From contig NZ_JALGYW010000023.1 in the NCBI RefSeq assembly GCF_023111095.1, forward strand, positions 1 to 64,000: 64,000 bases of DNA, read 5' to 3'. The notes beneath the pieces were generated by a model. That model was not told the DNA's origin. It saw nothing but the letters and a program-made list of their open reading frames with translations, and did no database searches. Each line of letters starts with the position of its first letter. Position 1 is the stretch's first letter. Origin of the DNA: Maribellus sp. YY47. Lineage in GTDB: Bacteria; Bacteroidota; Bacteroidia; Bacteroidales; Prolixibacteraceae. Both the position numbers and the translations under genes were made by a program. Below, piece by piece: positions 8,473 through 17,636 of this stretch.

Positions 8473-8951
8473 AATTGCTTGTTTTTAACCTTATTGCTAA
8501 CGTACTTGCAAGCGCATGCTACACTTACACCCTATTCGCTATCTCTTGTGTAACTTATTGTTATTTTCAGAAATACTGTTTAAAGGACTTTGAGCTTTGT
8601 TCAGCGTAGTTTTCAATGTATTTGGTTTATATCGATTTATAGTTTTCTAAAAATAAACATAATTTCTAATTTCTGTCCGAAGTGGATGAAATAGATTTCA
8701 CCAAAAGCTTACCCGGTCAGACGTTGAGAATCCGATTATTTCGTCAGGAATAACGATCCATCACAAAACAACTTTCTCGGCCGGACGAAATATATACGTT
8801 TACTAACCGGCGCTTTGCACCGGGTTATTGATATTCGACACCTTCAGTGTCGGTTTATATCATCACTCAGGGAAAGGGAAACATCATAAGCGCGGGTAAA
8901 CGATCCGTCCGACAGCTAATGAACGGAGAGGGCAAAGAATCGCTTTTCTGA
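8473..8951. other. Gene-free stretch with small hairpins
   Basis: No coding region is supported. The stretch contains short hairpins such as CCGG..CCGG near 8809 and GACAC-CTTCA-GTGTC near 8838, and leads into the 41-bp repeats. TTGCTAAC at 8493 mirrors GTTAGCAA at 7817 across the orphan gene. Confidence 0.5.
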
Positions 8952-9156
8952 TTGTTGTCATGGGCAACGGCTTGTCCGACGATTTTTTCATCTCATTGAC
9001 ACGGTCAACGGCATACCTGACAAATTTTTCGAGTCATTGACACGGTCAATGGCATGCTGGACGATTTTTTCATGTCATTGACACGGTCAAAAGCACCACC
9101 GAACAATTTTTCATCTCATTGACACGGTCAACGGCTTGTCCGATGATTTTATCGGG
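8952..9156. repeat. Five 41-bp tandem repeats with TTGAC-ACG-GTCAA palindrome
   Basis: Copies start at 8952, 8993, 9034, 9075 and 9116, an exact 41-bp period. The last four carry TCATTGACACGGTCAA, a perfect inverted repeat TTGAC-ACG-GTCAA, followed by a variable part and then ATTTTTTCA-like sequence. The first copy is degenerate. As 41 is not a multiple of three, the array is not protein-coding. Confidence 0.9.
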
Positions 9157-9169
9157 TCAGTTCATCCGA

Positions 9170-9285
9170 AAGATGAAATAAGGAATAAGATATCAGAAAA
9201 TATTGGCTCCAATTATTCAGTTCCCCGACACTTTTTATCGCCATTTCTTATTCTCCAGCTTTTTCAAATTTGTGCTTAGAGGGTA
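9170..9285. repeat. Dispersed intergenic repeat, copy C
   Basis: The segment holds AGGAATAAGATATCAGAAAATATTGGCTC and CCATTTCTTATTCTCC, matching copy A at 3860-4092 in order and spacing. It ends just before the DUF3124 lipoprotein gene. Confidence 0.6.
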
Positions 9286-9305
9286 GCTTTTTAACGGGCT
9301 CCTGG

Positions 9306-9815
9306 CTACTCGTAAATTCTCACACCCCGCGACGAAAACGAAACGCCCTGTTCGCCGTAGGTAGAAATCATTACTGCCTCGATCAAAGGCGGATTTTTCT
9401 TGTCCTGTGCGGCCCAGTCGAACACAAAATTGGCGCCCGAGCCCCCTTCGCGGTCGGCTTCGGCAATCACAATCTCAACGGTTTCCATGGGTAAAACATA
9501 AATCGGCGCTTTAATGTATTCCCTGATTTTGTCGCCTTTGGTATTGTAGTAATCACCCCGCAGAATAAAAACAGTATCGGCCGGCGAAACATTGCGGATG
9601 CTGACGGTAACTGTCAGGTCGTAAGTGCGGCGTTCGTGCACGTGGTAAATGTGCGAGTAAATGGGCAGGTAGGTTTTGCCGTGTTCCAGGCTGTCGGGAA
9701 TGGGCAAGGCAGCTTCCCGTCCCGAGATTTTGTATTCTTTCGGAATGGCTGCTTTTTCCCGGTTACAGGAAACAAGCGCCAACACCAGCGCGAAACAGGC
9801 AAGCAGTTGTCTCAT
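9306..9815 (-). CDS. DUF3124 family lipoprotein
   Basis: A 169-residue protein with a lipoprotein signal (MRQLLACFALVLALVSC, lipobox LVSC). The mature part fits DUF3124, an immunoglobulin-like beta domain: YLPIYSHIYHVHERRTYDLTVTVSIRN near residue 50 and GANFVFDW near 130. The function of this family is unknown. It is probably attached to the inner face of the outer membrane. It follows the ZIP transporter gene on the same strand, with a possible weak terminator between them. Confidence 0.83.
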   Translation of the reverse strand: MRQLLACFALVLALVSCNREKAAIPKEYKISGREAALPIPDSLEHGKTYLPIYSHIYHVHERRTYDLTVTVSIRNVSPADTVFILRGDYYNTKGDKIREYIKAPIYVLPMETVEIVIAEADREGGSGANFVFDWAAQDKKNPPLIEAVMISTYGEQGVSFSSRGVRIYE

Positions 9816-9892
9816 ACGATCACTTTTTAGTGTAAAACGATGCGTTTCCTACAAATCTACTAAATCCGGAAATGAAAAGGATCAAAACCGAT

Positions 9893-9930
9893 CAGAAAAA
9901 GAATGGCTGCAGCGCACATACAATAGCCAT
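9893..9930 (-). terminator. Possible terminator after the ZIP gene
   Basis: On the minus strand a short stem ATGGCT / AGCCAT with a large loop is followed by TTCTTTTT. It is weak. Confidence 0.4.
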
Positions 9931-9937
9931 CGGCTTG

Positions 9938-10753
9938 CTATCCCAGGGCCACATCGAGCAGCATCATGGTGGCAAAGCCGATAATGGCGCCCACGGTGGA
10001 AAGGTCGGTTTCGTTGCCCGATTGCGACTCGGGGATCAGTTCTTCGACCACCACAAAAATCATGGCTCCGGCAGCAAACGAAAGCGCGTAGGGCAGCAAA
10101 GGCTCGATGCTTAAAACCAGGTAAGCTCCCAGCACGCCGGCAATGGGTTCCACCACGCCCGACATCTGACCGTAATTAAAGGCTTTCAGACGCGAGAATC
10201 CTTCGCGCCGCAAAGGAATCGACACCGCCGCGCCTTCGGGAAAGTTTTGCAAACCGATACCAATGGCCAGCGCAATAGCTCCGGCCAGCATTCCGGCATC
10301 GGGGTTATTGGCCAGCGCACCAAACGCCACACCCACCGCCAGTCCTTCGGGAATATTATGCAAGGTGATGGCCAGCACGAGCAACACACTTCTTTTCCAC
10401 GAAGTTTCAATTCCTTCCGCTTTTTCGCGCGGTAATCCCAGGTGAAGGTGAGGCAGAATTTTATCGACCGCCAAAAGAAAGGCACCTCCTGCCAAAAAGC
10501 CAACTACGGCAGGTACCCAGGGCGTTGTTCCGCTTTCTTCTGCCATTTTAATGGCCGGATTCAGCAGCGACCAGAAACTGGCTGCGATCATTACCCCCGA
10601 GGCAAAACCCAGCATCGAGTTGAGTATTTTTTTCCTGATGGTTTTAAAGAAAAACACCATTCCCGCTCCCAGTGCGGTTAAAAACCAGGTGAACAAGGTT
10701 GCTCCGAGAGCCAGTAAAATCGGATTATAATCCAGGAGTTTTTCGATCCACAT
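9938..10753 (-). CDS. ZIP family divalent metal transporter (ZupT-like)
   Basis: A 271-residue integral membrane protein with about eight hydrophobic helices. The ZIP metal-binding signature HNIPEGLAVGVAFG (about residue 137) and the helix V motif FPEGAAVSIP (about 171) are both intact. A His-containing variable loop (LPHLHLG) lies between helices 3 and 4. ZIP proteins move zinc, and often iron, manganese or cobalt, into the cytoplasm. The start is a standard ATG. The upstream neighbour is the alpha-galactosidase gene, separated by a terminator, so it is likely transcribed independently. Confidence 0.92.
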   Translation of the reverse strand: MWIEKLLDYNPILLALGATLFTWFLTALGAGMVFFFKTIRKKILNSMLGFASGVMIAASFWSLLNPAIKMAEESGTTPWVPAVVGFLAGGAFLLAVDKILPHLHLGLPREKAEGIETSWKRSVLLVLAITLHNIPEGLAVGVAFGALANNPDAGMLAGAIALAIGIGLQNFPEGAAVSIPLRREGFSRLKAFNYGQMSGVVEPIAGVLGAYLVLSIEPLLPYALSFAAGAMIFVVVEELIPESQSGNETDLSTVGAIIGFATMMLLDVALG

Positions 10754-10783
10754 CGTTTCGTCTCTTAAAAATTAATAGCACAC

Positions 10784-10820
10784 AAAAATAGCGGAGATCT
10801 TCTTTGCTCCGATCTCCGCA
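10784..10820 (-). terminator. Terminator after the alpha-galactosidase gene
   Basis: A 9-bp perfect inverted repeat GCGGAGATC / GATCTCCGC is followed on the minus strand by TATTTTTG. Confidence 0.8.
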
Positions 10821-10841
10821 TCAGGTTCTTCCGGCATTCTT

Positions 10842-13037
10842 TTATTTAACTTCATTTACCTCCAGAATAACACTCGCATTTCGCTGGCTCATGTTCGGAT
10901 TAACACCTACTTTCATGAGGAAATCACCCGAATAGGTTTTCGTTGAATCAATCCGCGATCTTGCACCCGGATACACATTCAACTCTTTTACGGTGTATTT
11001 TTTATTTCCGTCGAGACCGGCAAATTTAACCGGCAACCTCGAAGCGGTTTCCATGTAGCGGAAATTCACCAGGTAGTTGAACACCACTGCACGACTTTTA
11101 TCCTTGCTGACATACATCAGCGCAGCAAAATTGTTTTCGTACGGATTTACCAAACGATAGAGATCGCCGTGCCAAACCACGTCTTTAAACGAGTTGTAAT
11201 TCTGAACGGCTTCCTGCGCAAACTGCAAGTCTTTTTCGTTGAGCTCATGCGCCACAATATCAAAACCAAGCTTGCCCATGCTGGCAACATCCACGCGGTA
11301 TTTTAGCGGAAGCTTGCTCCAGTCGGTAACGTGGCAATCGGTAACAATCGACGGAAAGAAATACGAGTAATTCCACTGCATGAACACGCGTTCCAGCGGA
11401 TCGGTATCGTCGCTTGGCCAGAATTCAGTAAAGTATTTGAACAGCTCGTAATCGCCACGGCCGCCGCCGCCCGAACACATCATGATCGGGACTTCTGGGT
11501 ATTTCTCACGAACGCGTTCCATTACTTTGTATAAGCCTTTGGTATATTCGATGTAAAGGTGCGTTTGCGGAATGTTTTTCTTTTCGAGATAAGCAGAATG
11601 CGCGTTGTAGATCACCGAGTTGCAATCCCACTTAATAAACGCCAGTTCCGGACTGTCGGTAAACAACTTGTCGACAATGCCAAATACAAAATCCTGTACT
11701 TCGGGATTGGACAGATCGAGCACCAGCTGGTTTCTGAAATATTTTTCGGGGCGCTCGGGTTGCCGAATCACCCAATCCAGATGATTCTCGTACAATTCAC
11801 TTTTGGGATTCACCATTTCCGGCTCAATCCAGATACCGAATTTGATGCCTTCTTTGGTGGCTTCCGATACCAAATGACCGATTCCGTTCGGAAGCTTAGC
11901 TTTGTTTTCCTGCCAGTCGCCCAACCCGGCATTGTCGCTATTTCGTGGGTATTTGTTGGCAAACCAGCCGTCGTCGAGCAAAAACAGATCAACACCCAAA
12001 CTCTTTGCATCTTTAAAAAGCGCGGTGATTTTGTTTTCATCAAAATCGAAATACGTGGCTTCCCAGTTGTTCAGCAAAGTCAAACGCTCGCCGTTTCCAT
12101 CCAGCACGCGGTAATCTCTTGCCCAACTGTGCAGGTTGCGGCTTGCTTCGCCCGTTCCCTTGTGCGAAACCACGTACACCAGCGAAGGTGTTTTAAAGGT
12201 TTCTCCGGGCTGCAAAGTATATTCCGAGGCAAAAGGATTTATTCCTGCAATAAAACGCAGGTTATCGTGCGAATCGATCTCGAAATCGTAGCGAAAATTC
12301 GAACTCCAGGCCAACTGTCCCAAAACAACAGTACCGGTATTCTCAGCTGCTTCGTTATCCAACGAAAGAATAAAATTGGGCGACTGCAACAAATAGGCGC
12401 GTGTGCCGAGTTTGCTATCGATCGATTTGATTCCGCGGGTAAGTTTCTCCTCGTTCCGCTGCATTTCCTTCGCCCACTCGTTTCCGTAAGTGGTCAGGTA
12501 AAAATCGTTTCCGGTAAAAAACAGGTTGGCAGAGGCAAACTTTTTCAGCACAACTGCCTTTTTCTGGTTGTGCTCAATTTCAGTCCACTGTTCAATCACA
12601 TTCTCATCGGTCCAGGCTTTGTAAAAAAGCTTTACCTCGAACTGATACAGCGCATCTTCCAGGTTGATCACCGTAAGCATTGCATTGTCATCAGTCTTTT
12701 CCTGCGTATGACTAACATATTTCAACTCCAACGACGTATTCCCGTCGGATTGCACCACCTCAATGGCCGGTTCCACCAGGTTCCAGGTTCCGGCGCTTGT
12801 GTAAGCAGCATTGTAAATTCCGGCGTTGTTATCCCGCAAATTAAACTGGGAGGCCACGTCCTTGTATTCAGCTTCGTTCTGAAGAGGTTCGCCAAAATAC
12901 ACGGTATTCAGACGCCCTTCCCGCGAAGGGTGCAACAACATCAGGTTACTTTTTGTGGAGATGGGGACAATTACATCCTGCGCTTGCAGACCCACTGCAA
13001 ATAAAGCACAGAACATGATAAGCAGTATTCTGTTCAT
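10842..13037 (-). CDS. Alpha-galactosidase, glycoside hydrolase family 36
   Basis: A 731-residue secreted enzyme: signal peptide MNRILLIMFCALFAVGLQAQ, an N-terminal beta-sandwich (about 25-310), a (beta/alpha)8 barrel and a C-terminal beta domain. The barrel carries the GH36 nucleophile motif KWDCNS (Asp near residue 470) and the acid/base region WPSDDTDP (near 541). The CSGGGGRGDYELF segment before it is also family-typical. It hydrolyses terminal alpha-1,6-galactosides such as melibiose, raffinose or galactomannan side chains. No SusC/SusD or regulator gene is near, so it is not part of a classical utilisation locus here. Confidence 0.95.
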   Translation of the reverse strand: MNRILLIMFCALFAVGLQAQDVIVPISTKSNLMLLHPSREGRLNTVYFGEPLQNEAEYKDVASQFNLRDNNAGIYNAAYTSAGTWNLVEPAIEVVQSDGNTSLELKYVSHTQEKTDDNAMLTVINLEDALYQFEVKLFYKAWTDENVIEQWTEIEHNQKKAVVLKKFASANLFFTGNDFYLTTYGNEWAKEMQRNEEKLTRGIKSIDSKLGTRAYLLQSPNFILSLDNEAAENTGTVVLGQLAWSSNFRYDFEIDSHDNLRFIAGINPFASEYTLQPGETFKTPSLVYVVSHKGTGEASRNLHSWARDYRVLDGNGERLTLLNNWEATYFDFDENKITALFKDAKSLGVDLFLLDDGWFANKYPRNSDNAGLGDWQENKAKLPNGIGHLVSEATKEGIKFGIWIEPEMVNPKSELYENHLDWVIRQPERPEKYFRNQLVLDLSNPEVQDFVFGIVDKLFTDSPELAFIKWDCNSVIYNAHSAYLEKKNIPQTHLYIEYTKGLYKVMERVREKYPEVPIMMCSGGGGRGDYELFKYFTEFWPSDDTDPLERVFMQWNYSYFFPSIVTDCHVTDWSKLPLKYRVDVASMGKLGFDIVAHELNEKDLQFAQEAVQNYNSFKDVVWHGDLYRLVNPYENNFAALMYVSKDKSRAVVFNYLVNFRYMETASRLPVKFAGLDGNKKYTVKELNVYPGARSRIDSTKTYSGDFLMKVGVNPNMSQRNASVILEVNEVK

Positions 13038-13107
13038 AGTATTAGATTTGATCGTTTATGACACACGAAGATAGAAAAGAAAGCAGCGATTAAAAAGATT
13101 CGCGCCG

Positions 13108-13137
13108 GATAAAAGAAGGATTGATTGAGCAATCCTC
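13108..13137 (-). terminator. Terminator after the TPR cytochrome gene
   Basis: On the minus strand GGATTG-CTCAAT-CAATCC is followed by TTCTTTTAT, just past the stop codon at 13159. Confidence 0.6.
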
Positions 13138-13158
13138 TTAACCCGGGATCATACCGTT

Positions 13159-15516
13159 TTACATGCTTTGCTGAAGCGCCGAAATTGCCTGCTGCAAAGC
13201 GGTTTTATCCTGCTCCGAAAGTCTGTCAGTTTTTAGCGCGTCGGCATACAACTTTATTGCGCCGTCTTTGTTCCCGTCTTTCAAATAAATATCGGACAGA
13301 AACTGAACGTTCCTCAAATCACCGGGATTCAGTGCAAGTGCTTTTTTCAGGTTGCTTATAGCAGCTGCCTTTTGTCCGTTCTGCAGCTGGTAGAACGCCA
13401 GCGTGTAAACGATGCTGCCATCCTCCGGTCTTATTTTATAGGCGTTTTCGGCATATTCGATGGCCTGTTTCAGATCGCCGCGCTGTGCTACAATTACACT
13501 CAGGTTTTTGGCAGCCACGGCCTGCTCTTTCGGGTTGGCTTCATACGCGGTTTTCAATGCTTTTTCAGCTTCGTCCATTTTTCCCTGCTCGGCCATTAAA
13601 AGCCCCAGGTTGAGGTTGGCCGCTTCGTTGCGGGGATCGAACTTAATGACGTTGCGCAGGTTCTCTTCTGCTTTCGCCGGGTTGCCAATGTAAGAATACA
13701 GTACACTGCTGTTGATTAAAGGCAAAATGGATTCGGGATACAAACGGATGGCCGTTTCGTAAGCCCCCAGTGCCGCCTGTACATCTCCCTTATTTTGATG
13801 ATAAAGCCCGAGGTTGTAATGATTGCTCCAGTTGTCGAGCCGCGAAGTCATCGACGTTACATATTCTTTCTCGGCAGCAGCAATTATGTTTTTCTGATCG
13901 GCGCTAAACAGGTCTTCCGGAAAAGTTAAAATGGCATTTGCCGCCTGTATGCGCACCAAACGAATATCATCCTGACAAGCTTTTAACAGTGCAGCTTTTG
14001 TCTTGTCGTTCACCATTCCGCCCAGGCCATAAGCTGCCGACGAACGTACCAGTTCCGATGGGTTGTTCAGCGCATCCATCAATACCGCTGCCTTTGATTC
14101 ATCGGGGTAATTATTCAATAGTCGAATCAGAGAGTTGGCTACCACATCGTCGGTTTCGGGATTCCGAATCAGCGCGAACATCTTGTCCACATTCTTCCAT
14201 TCCAGTTCGCGGGCTTCCTTTATCAACTGTGCCCATTTCAATGTTTCTTCCTGGTAATTTCCGTTTTTACGCGCTTTTACAATTTTATTGGCCCACTCGG
14301 GCGATTTATCTTTATGACACTGGTTGCAGGCGTTGGGCGATCCAAAGCGGATGGTAGCCTCGGGCATGGGTGGCCTGAACGAGTGATCGCTGCGCAGGAA
14401 ATGCCCCACAAATTCGCGCTTGGGCATGTGGCAACTCAAACAAGTCAATCCTGCTGATGCCGGATGCCCGGTGTGTTCGGCCAAATCATCATTACGTTTA
14501 CCATGGCATTTCAAACAGGCTTGATTTGGATCATCCTTAAAGCGGTTACGACCACTGGAGGTGTGGCAGGAAACACAGTGTAATTCACTTTTTTCGGTAC
14601 AAGAATTCATCATCCAGCCCGTGAGCGTATAGTTTTCACCCAAATCGCGCCCGTCGGGATAAAAATCACGGTCTTCGAGCGTGGTCACGTTGTAATTATC
14701 AAAAAACTTGTCGCCCGGCATATAACTGGGTGTAATGGGTTGCATTTTGGAATGACAGGTAGCACAGGCATCGTTGTTCTGTTCTTTTGTAAACACCGAT
14801 GTACTTATGAGGCCCAGCTTTTTAGCCTTTTCGCCTTCTTTCAGGTTCTTGAAAATACGAACATGTTCGCCTGCCGGTCCGTGACAGGTCTCGCAGTTAA
14901 TCCCCGGTTCTTTCCAGGTGGTATGGTAAGTGTCGGTTTCCAAATCGAAATTGGTACTTAGCTGACTGATATGACAACTGTAACACCCGGTATTAAACGC
15001 AAACTGATCGTCTTTCCAGGGCAAGGCCTCATCTGCGGGAGAATTGTCGTTAAAATGACGAACACCCGACTCAGGGTAGTTAAACCATTTTTTTGCATTG
15101 GCATCGTACGCCAGGGGAATATTCTGAAGTTTACCTTTTTCAAACGGTGTCAGAAAACAGTACACATTATGTCCGCCCATGGCCCAGATTACATCGTACG
15201 TGGCAACCAATTCATTACCCTTGCGCTCGTACATGACCATGGTTGAATCTTTAAACTCCACCTGAAACAGGTTCCCTTCCATGTCAATCGGCTGGCTGTC
15301 GGGCAACTGATGCTTTGCAATAAATTCGGCATTTACGGGCATCATCGCCTGCGCATGGTACGACGGCGACCACAGCTCATAAAACTTCTCGTGGCATTCT
15401 TTACAACTCTGCGAGCCCATAAATTCCTCATCGGAATTGGGTTGCGCACCTCTTTGTGTGCATGAGAACAGGGTAAATACAGTGATTACGCCCACTATCC
15501 AATTTTGCCGGTTCAT
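13159..15516 (-). CDS. Eight-heme cytochrome c with HEAT and TPR repeats, lipoprotein
   Basis: I prefer the ATG at 15516, preceded by AGAGAAG, to a GTG eight codons upstream. It gives a 785-residue protein with a lipoprotein signal ending in LFSC. Eight CxxCH heme motifs lie in the N-terminal half: SCKECH, CYSCH, CETCH, CATCH, CVSCH, CLKCH, CLSCH and CNQCH. A HEAT-like helical section follows (about 430-560), then five or more TPR units up to the C-terminus. This cytochrome-plus-scaffold design is found in envelope proteins of Bacteroidota and Planctomycetota. A role in periplasmic electron transfer with a protein-docking scaffold is likely, but its partners are unknown. Its upstream neighbour is a sulfatase gene. 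Confidence 0.88.
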   Translation of the reverse strand: MNRQNWIVGVITVFTLFSCTQRGAQPNSDEEFMGSQSCKECHEKFYELWSPSYHAQAMMPVNAEFIAKHQLPDSQPIDMEGNLFQVEFKDSTMVMYERKGNELVATYDVIWAMGGHNVYCFLTPFEKGKLQNIPLAYDANAKKWFNYPESGVRHFNDNSPADEALPWKDDQFAFNTGCYSCHISQLSTNFDLETDTYHTTWKEPGINCETCHGPAGEHVRIFKNLKEGEKAKKLGLISTSVFTKEQNNDACATCHSKMQPITPSYMPGDKFFDNYNVTTLEDRDFYPDGRDLGENYTLTGWMMNSCTEKSELHCVSCHTSSGRNRFKDDPNQACLKCHGKRNDDLAEHTGHPASAGLTCLSCHMPKREFVGHFLRSDHSFRPPMPEATIRFGSPNACNQCHKDKSPEWANKIVKARKNGNYQEETLKWAQLIKEARELEWKNVDKMFALIRNPETDDVVANSLIRLLNNYPDESKAAVLMDALNNPSELVRSSAAYGLGGMVNDKTKAALLKACQDDIRLVRIQAANAILTFPEDLFSADQKNIIAAAEKEYVTSMTSRLDNWSNHYNLGLYHQNKGDVQAALGAYETAIRLYPESILPLINSSVLYSYIGNPAKAEENLRNVIKFDPRNEAANLNLGLLMAEQGKMDEAEKALKTAYEANPKEQAVAAKNLSVIVAQRGDLKQAIEYAENAYKIRPEDGSIVYTLAFYQLQNGQKAAAISNLKKALALNPGDLRNVQFLSDIYLKDGNKDGAIKLYADALKTDRLSEQDKTALQQAISALQQSM

Positions 15517-15613
15517 TCTTCTCTTTTTGGTTTCTGACACAGCAAATATTGCATTTTCTGGTGAAAGAATGAATTTAATTTAGCTGCCGCACTGTCGCTT
15601 AGCCGATTCCTTT

Positions 15614-17533
15614 TTATTCGGCAGGAACGTCCAGCATCCCCCATTTCGTGAGTAAAGTCCGGCAGGCTCTTGTATCGTATCCGCTTTCTCCAGCTGTTGC
15701 TCCGGTGGTATTGGATTGATAACGTGCCTGTACCAATTGCTGCAGTTTGGGTGACGATGCCTCCATCGCGCTCACACTGTTCAATGCAAATGTCCGGTCG
15801 ACTGATGTATAGCTGACAGTATCCGCCATAATGCGTTCATAGGTCGACAGCGCTGTCTCTTTGTCGCCTGAACGGTATAATGTTTCAGCCGCCAGCGTGG
15901 CAACCGCACCCGATTTATCCTGAGTGGCTACCCTGATCGCCTCCAGGTAGGGTTCCACCTCATCGCGATGAATCAGTAATCCAAGCACTCCCCAGTAACG
16001 TATGGCGCTGTTGTCGCTTTTCAGGTTTTCGAGATAAGCTGCCAGAAAATCATCGCCTGCGGTGGTGGCCAGTTGTGCCGCCTCCAACAGCTGTTCAAAC
16101 GGACAGGCATCAGAACGCATGTAATCGTACAAAGCTCCGTCGCCGGCAAATTCGGCATATTCCGGTTCCGGGATCAATCCCACATCTTTTACCTCGCGCA
16201 TCCAGCGGGTAAGCTCCTTTCGCATTCGGTTCAGCACATCGGCATAGGCAGGCTCATTGGCCAGATTATTGATTTCCCAGGGATCATTTTCGGTATCATA
16301 AAGTTCTTCCAAGGGTTTTTCAAGAAAAAAGCGGCTTTGAACTTCGTTGGTTTCACCTGCTTTAAAAGCATCTTCCCAAGCCTGAGCGGATGGCGCTTTA
16401 AAAAGATAGTCGATGTGTTGCATCGAAATCCGGAAGGGCATAAAATTGCGGATGTACCGATATTTCTGATCGCGCACGGCACGCACCATGTCGTAGCACT
16501 CATCCATCCGCTGACGTGTCATATAGGCATATTCGGGATCTTCTGTTTTTTGATCGCCCAGAAAAGCATCTCCCTGTAAATATTCAGGGACTTCAACTCC
16601 TGCAATACTCAAAAATGTGGGTATCAAATCGACAAAACTAACGATACGATCAACAGCTTCGCCGGGCCGGGCAGGCCAGAGCTTTTTATACTTTTCAGGA
16701 ATTCGGATGATAAAAGGAACACGCGTTCCCGTTTCATAAACATAACGCTTGCTGCGTGCCAAAACACCGCCATGGTCGCCGTAATAAATCACAATGGTAT
16801 TTTCAGCTTCACCACTTTTTTCCAGTTCCTTTAGTAGCTCACCAATCTCAGCATCCATTTGCTCGTTACGGTCGTAATATTGCGCCCAATCGTGGCGGAT
16901 AGCCGGCAAATCGGGATGATAGGGAGCAATTTCCACTTTCGCGGGATCGTGCTTTAATTCGCTTGCCGGAATTTGATTGTGAATCATACTTTCATGCGTT
17001 GTGGTATTGCTGAAAACTGCGAAAAACGGCTGCCCGGGAGCCCGGTTTTTATACGTTGCTTTTCGGCTGCGATCGTCCCAGATCGCATTCCAGTCGCCCG
17101 AATAATTGTAATCGGTTTTTACGTTGTTGGTACAGTAATACCCGGCTTCCCTGAAATATTCAGGATAGGTTTTCACAATTTCCGACTTGGCATATTTACT
17201 ACGCATGTGCTCGTTGCCGTTAGAAGCTGCATAAACTCCCGTAAGAATTGTATTTCTGGCGGGAGCACAAACCGGACAATTGGCGAAGGCATGTGTATAC
17301 ATGAAGCCTTCGGAAGCCAGCTTGTCGAGATTAGGAGTAGTGGCCATCTCGTTACCGTAACAACCCAGGAAATAAGCGCTGTTATCTTCCGAAGTAATCA
17401 TTAAAATATTAGGAGGTGGAAGCTCCGCTTTTTGATCTGCGCTGCACGAAACAAGATACAGTGTCATTAAGAACAATAATTGCAGAAGTAGAAAGTTTGG
17501 AGCAAAACAGCAGGTTGTTGGTTTACGTTTCAT
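15614..17533 (-). CDS. S1-type sulfatase, lipoprotein
   Basis: The ATG at 17533 is chosen because it starts a lipoprotein signal (lipobox LVSC, Cys about residue 30). Longer frames upstream run into the divergent gene. The sulfatase domain begins with NILMITSEDNS and carries the activation motif C-A-P-A-R (Cys about 89), the Cys-type site converted to formylglycine by an anaerobic or aerobic maturase. GDHGGVLARSKRYVYETGTRVPF, split around residues 250-275, is the second metal and substrate region. A C-terminal helical, HEAT-like segment (about 520-610) is extra. It removes sulfate esters from polysaccharides or other exported substrates. No maturase gene is in the window. Confidence 0.92.
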   Translation of the reverse strand: MKRKPTTCCFAPNFLLLQLLFLMTLYLVSCSADQKAELPPPNILMITSEDNSAYFLGCYGNEMATTPNLDKLASEGFMYTHAFANCPVCAPARNTILTGVYAASNGNEHMRSKYAKSEIVKTYPEYFREAGYYCTNNVKTDYNYSGDWNAIWDDRSRKATYKNRAPGQPFFAVFSNTTTHESMIHNQIPASELKHDPAKVEIAPYHPDLPAIRHDWAQYYDRNEQMDAEIGELLKELEKSGEAENTIVIYYGDHGGVLARSKRYVYETGTRVPFIIRIPEKYKKLWPARPGEAVDRIVSFVDLIPTFLSIAGVEVPEYLQGDAFLGDQKTEDPEYAYMTRQRMDECYDMVRAVRDQKYRYIRNFMPFRISMQHIDYLFKAPSAQAWEDAFKAGETNEVQSRFFLEKPLEELYDTENDPWEINNLANEPAYADVLNRMRKELTRWMREVKDVGLIPEPEYAEFAGDGALYDYMRSDACPFEQLLEAAQLATTAGDDFLAAYLENLKSDNSAIRYWGVLGLLIHRDEVEPYLEAIRVATQDKSGAVATLAAETLYRSGDKETALSTYERIMADTVSYTSVDRTFALNSVSAMEASSPKLQQLVQARYQSNTTGATAGESGYDTRACRTLLTKWGMLDVPAE

Positions 17534-17636
17534 TTCAAATAAAATATTGGATATTAATAGCTTTGAACGAACAATAACAAATGTAACCAGAAATACAATA
17601 CAGATTTTATGTAAATTAGCTGAAATTTGCAGCACT

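Noticed and set aside
8952-9156. CRISPR array
   Set aside because: The units are contiguous 41-bp tandem copies without unique spacers, and no cas gene is present.
11559-13004. Long plus-strand frame (481 codons) inside the alpha-galactosidase gene
   Set aside because: It is antisense to a clear GH36 gene with signal peptide and catalytic motifs; its translation has no domain and arises from codon bias.
9306-17533. Polysaccharide utilisation locus around the alpha-galactosidase and sulfatase
   Set aside because: No SusC/SusD pair, hybrid sensor or ECF sigma factor gene is present; terminators separate the genes.
17547-17636. Extended N-terminus for the dehydrogenase
   Set aside because: It overlaps the divergent sulfatase leader and lacks family residues; the ATG at 17637 gives the normal N-terminus.
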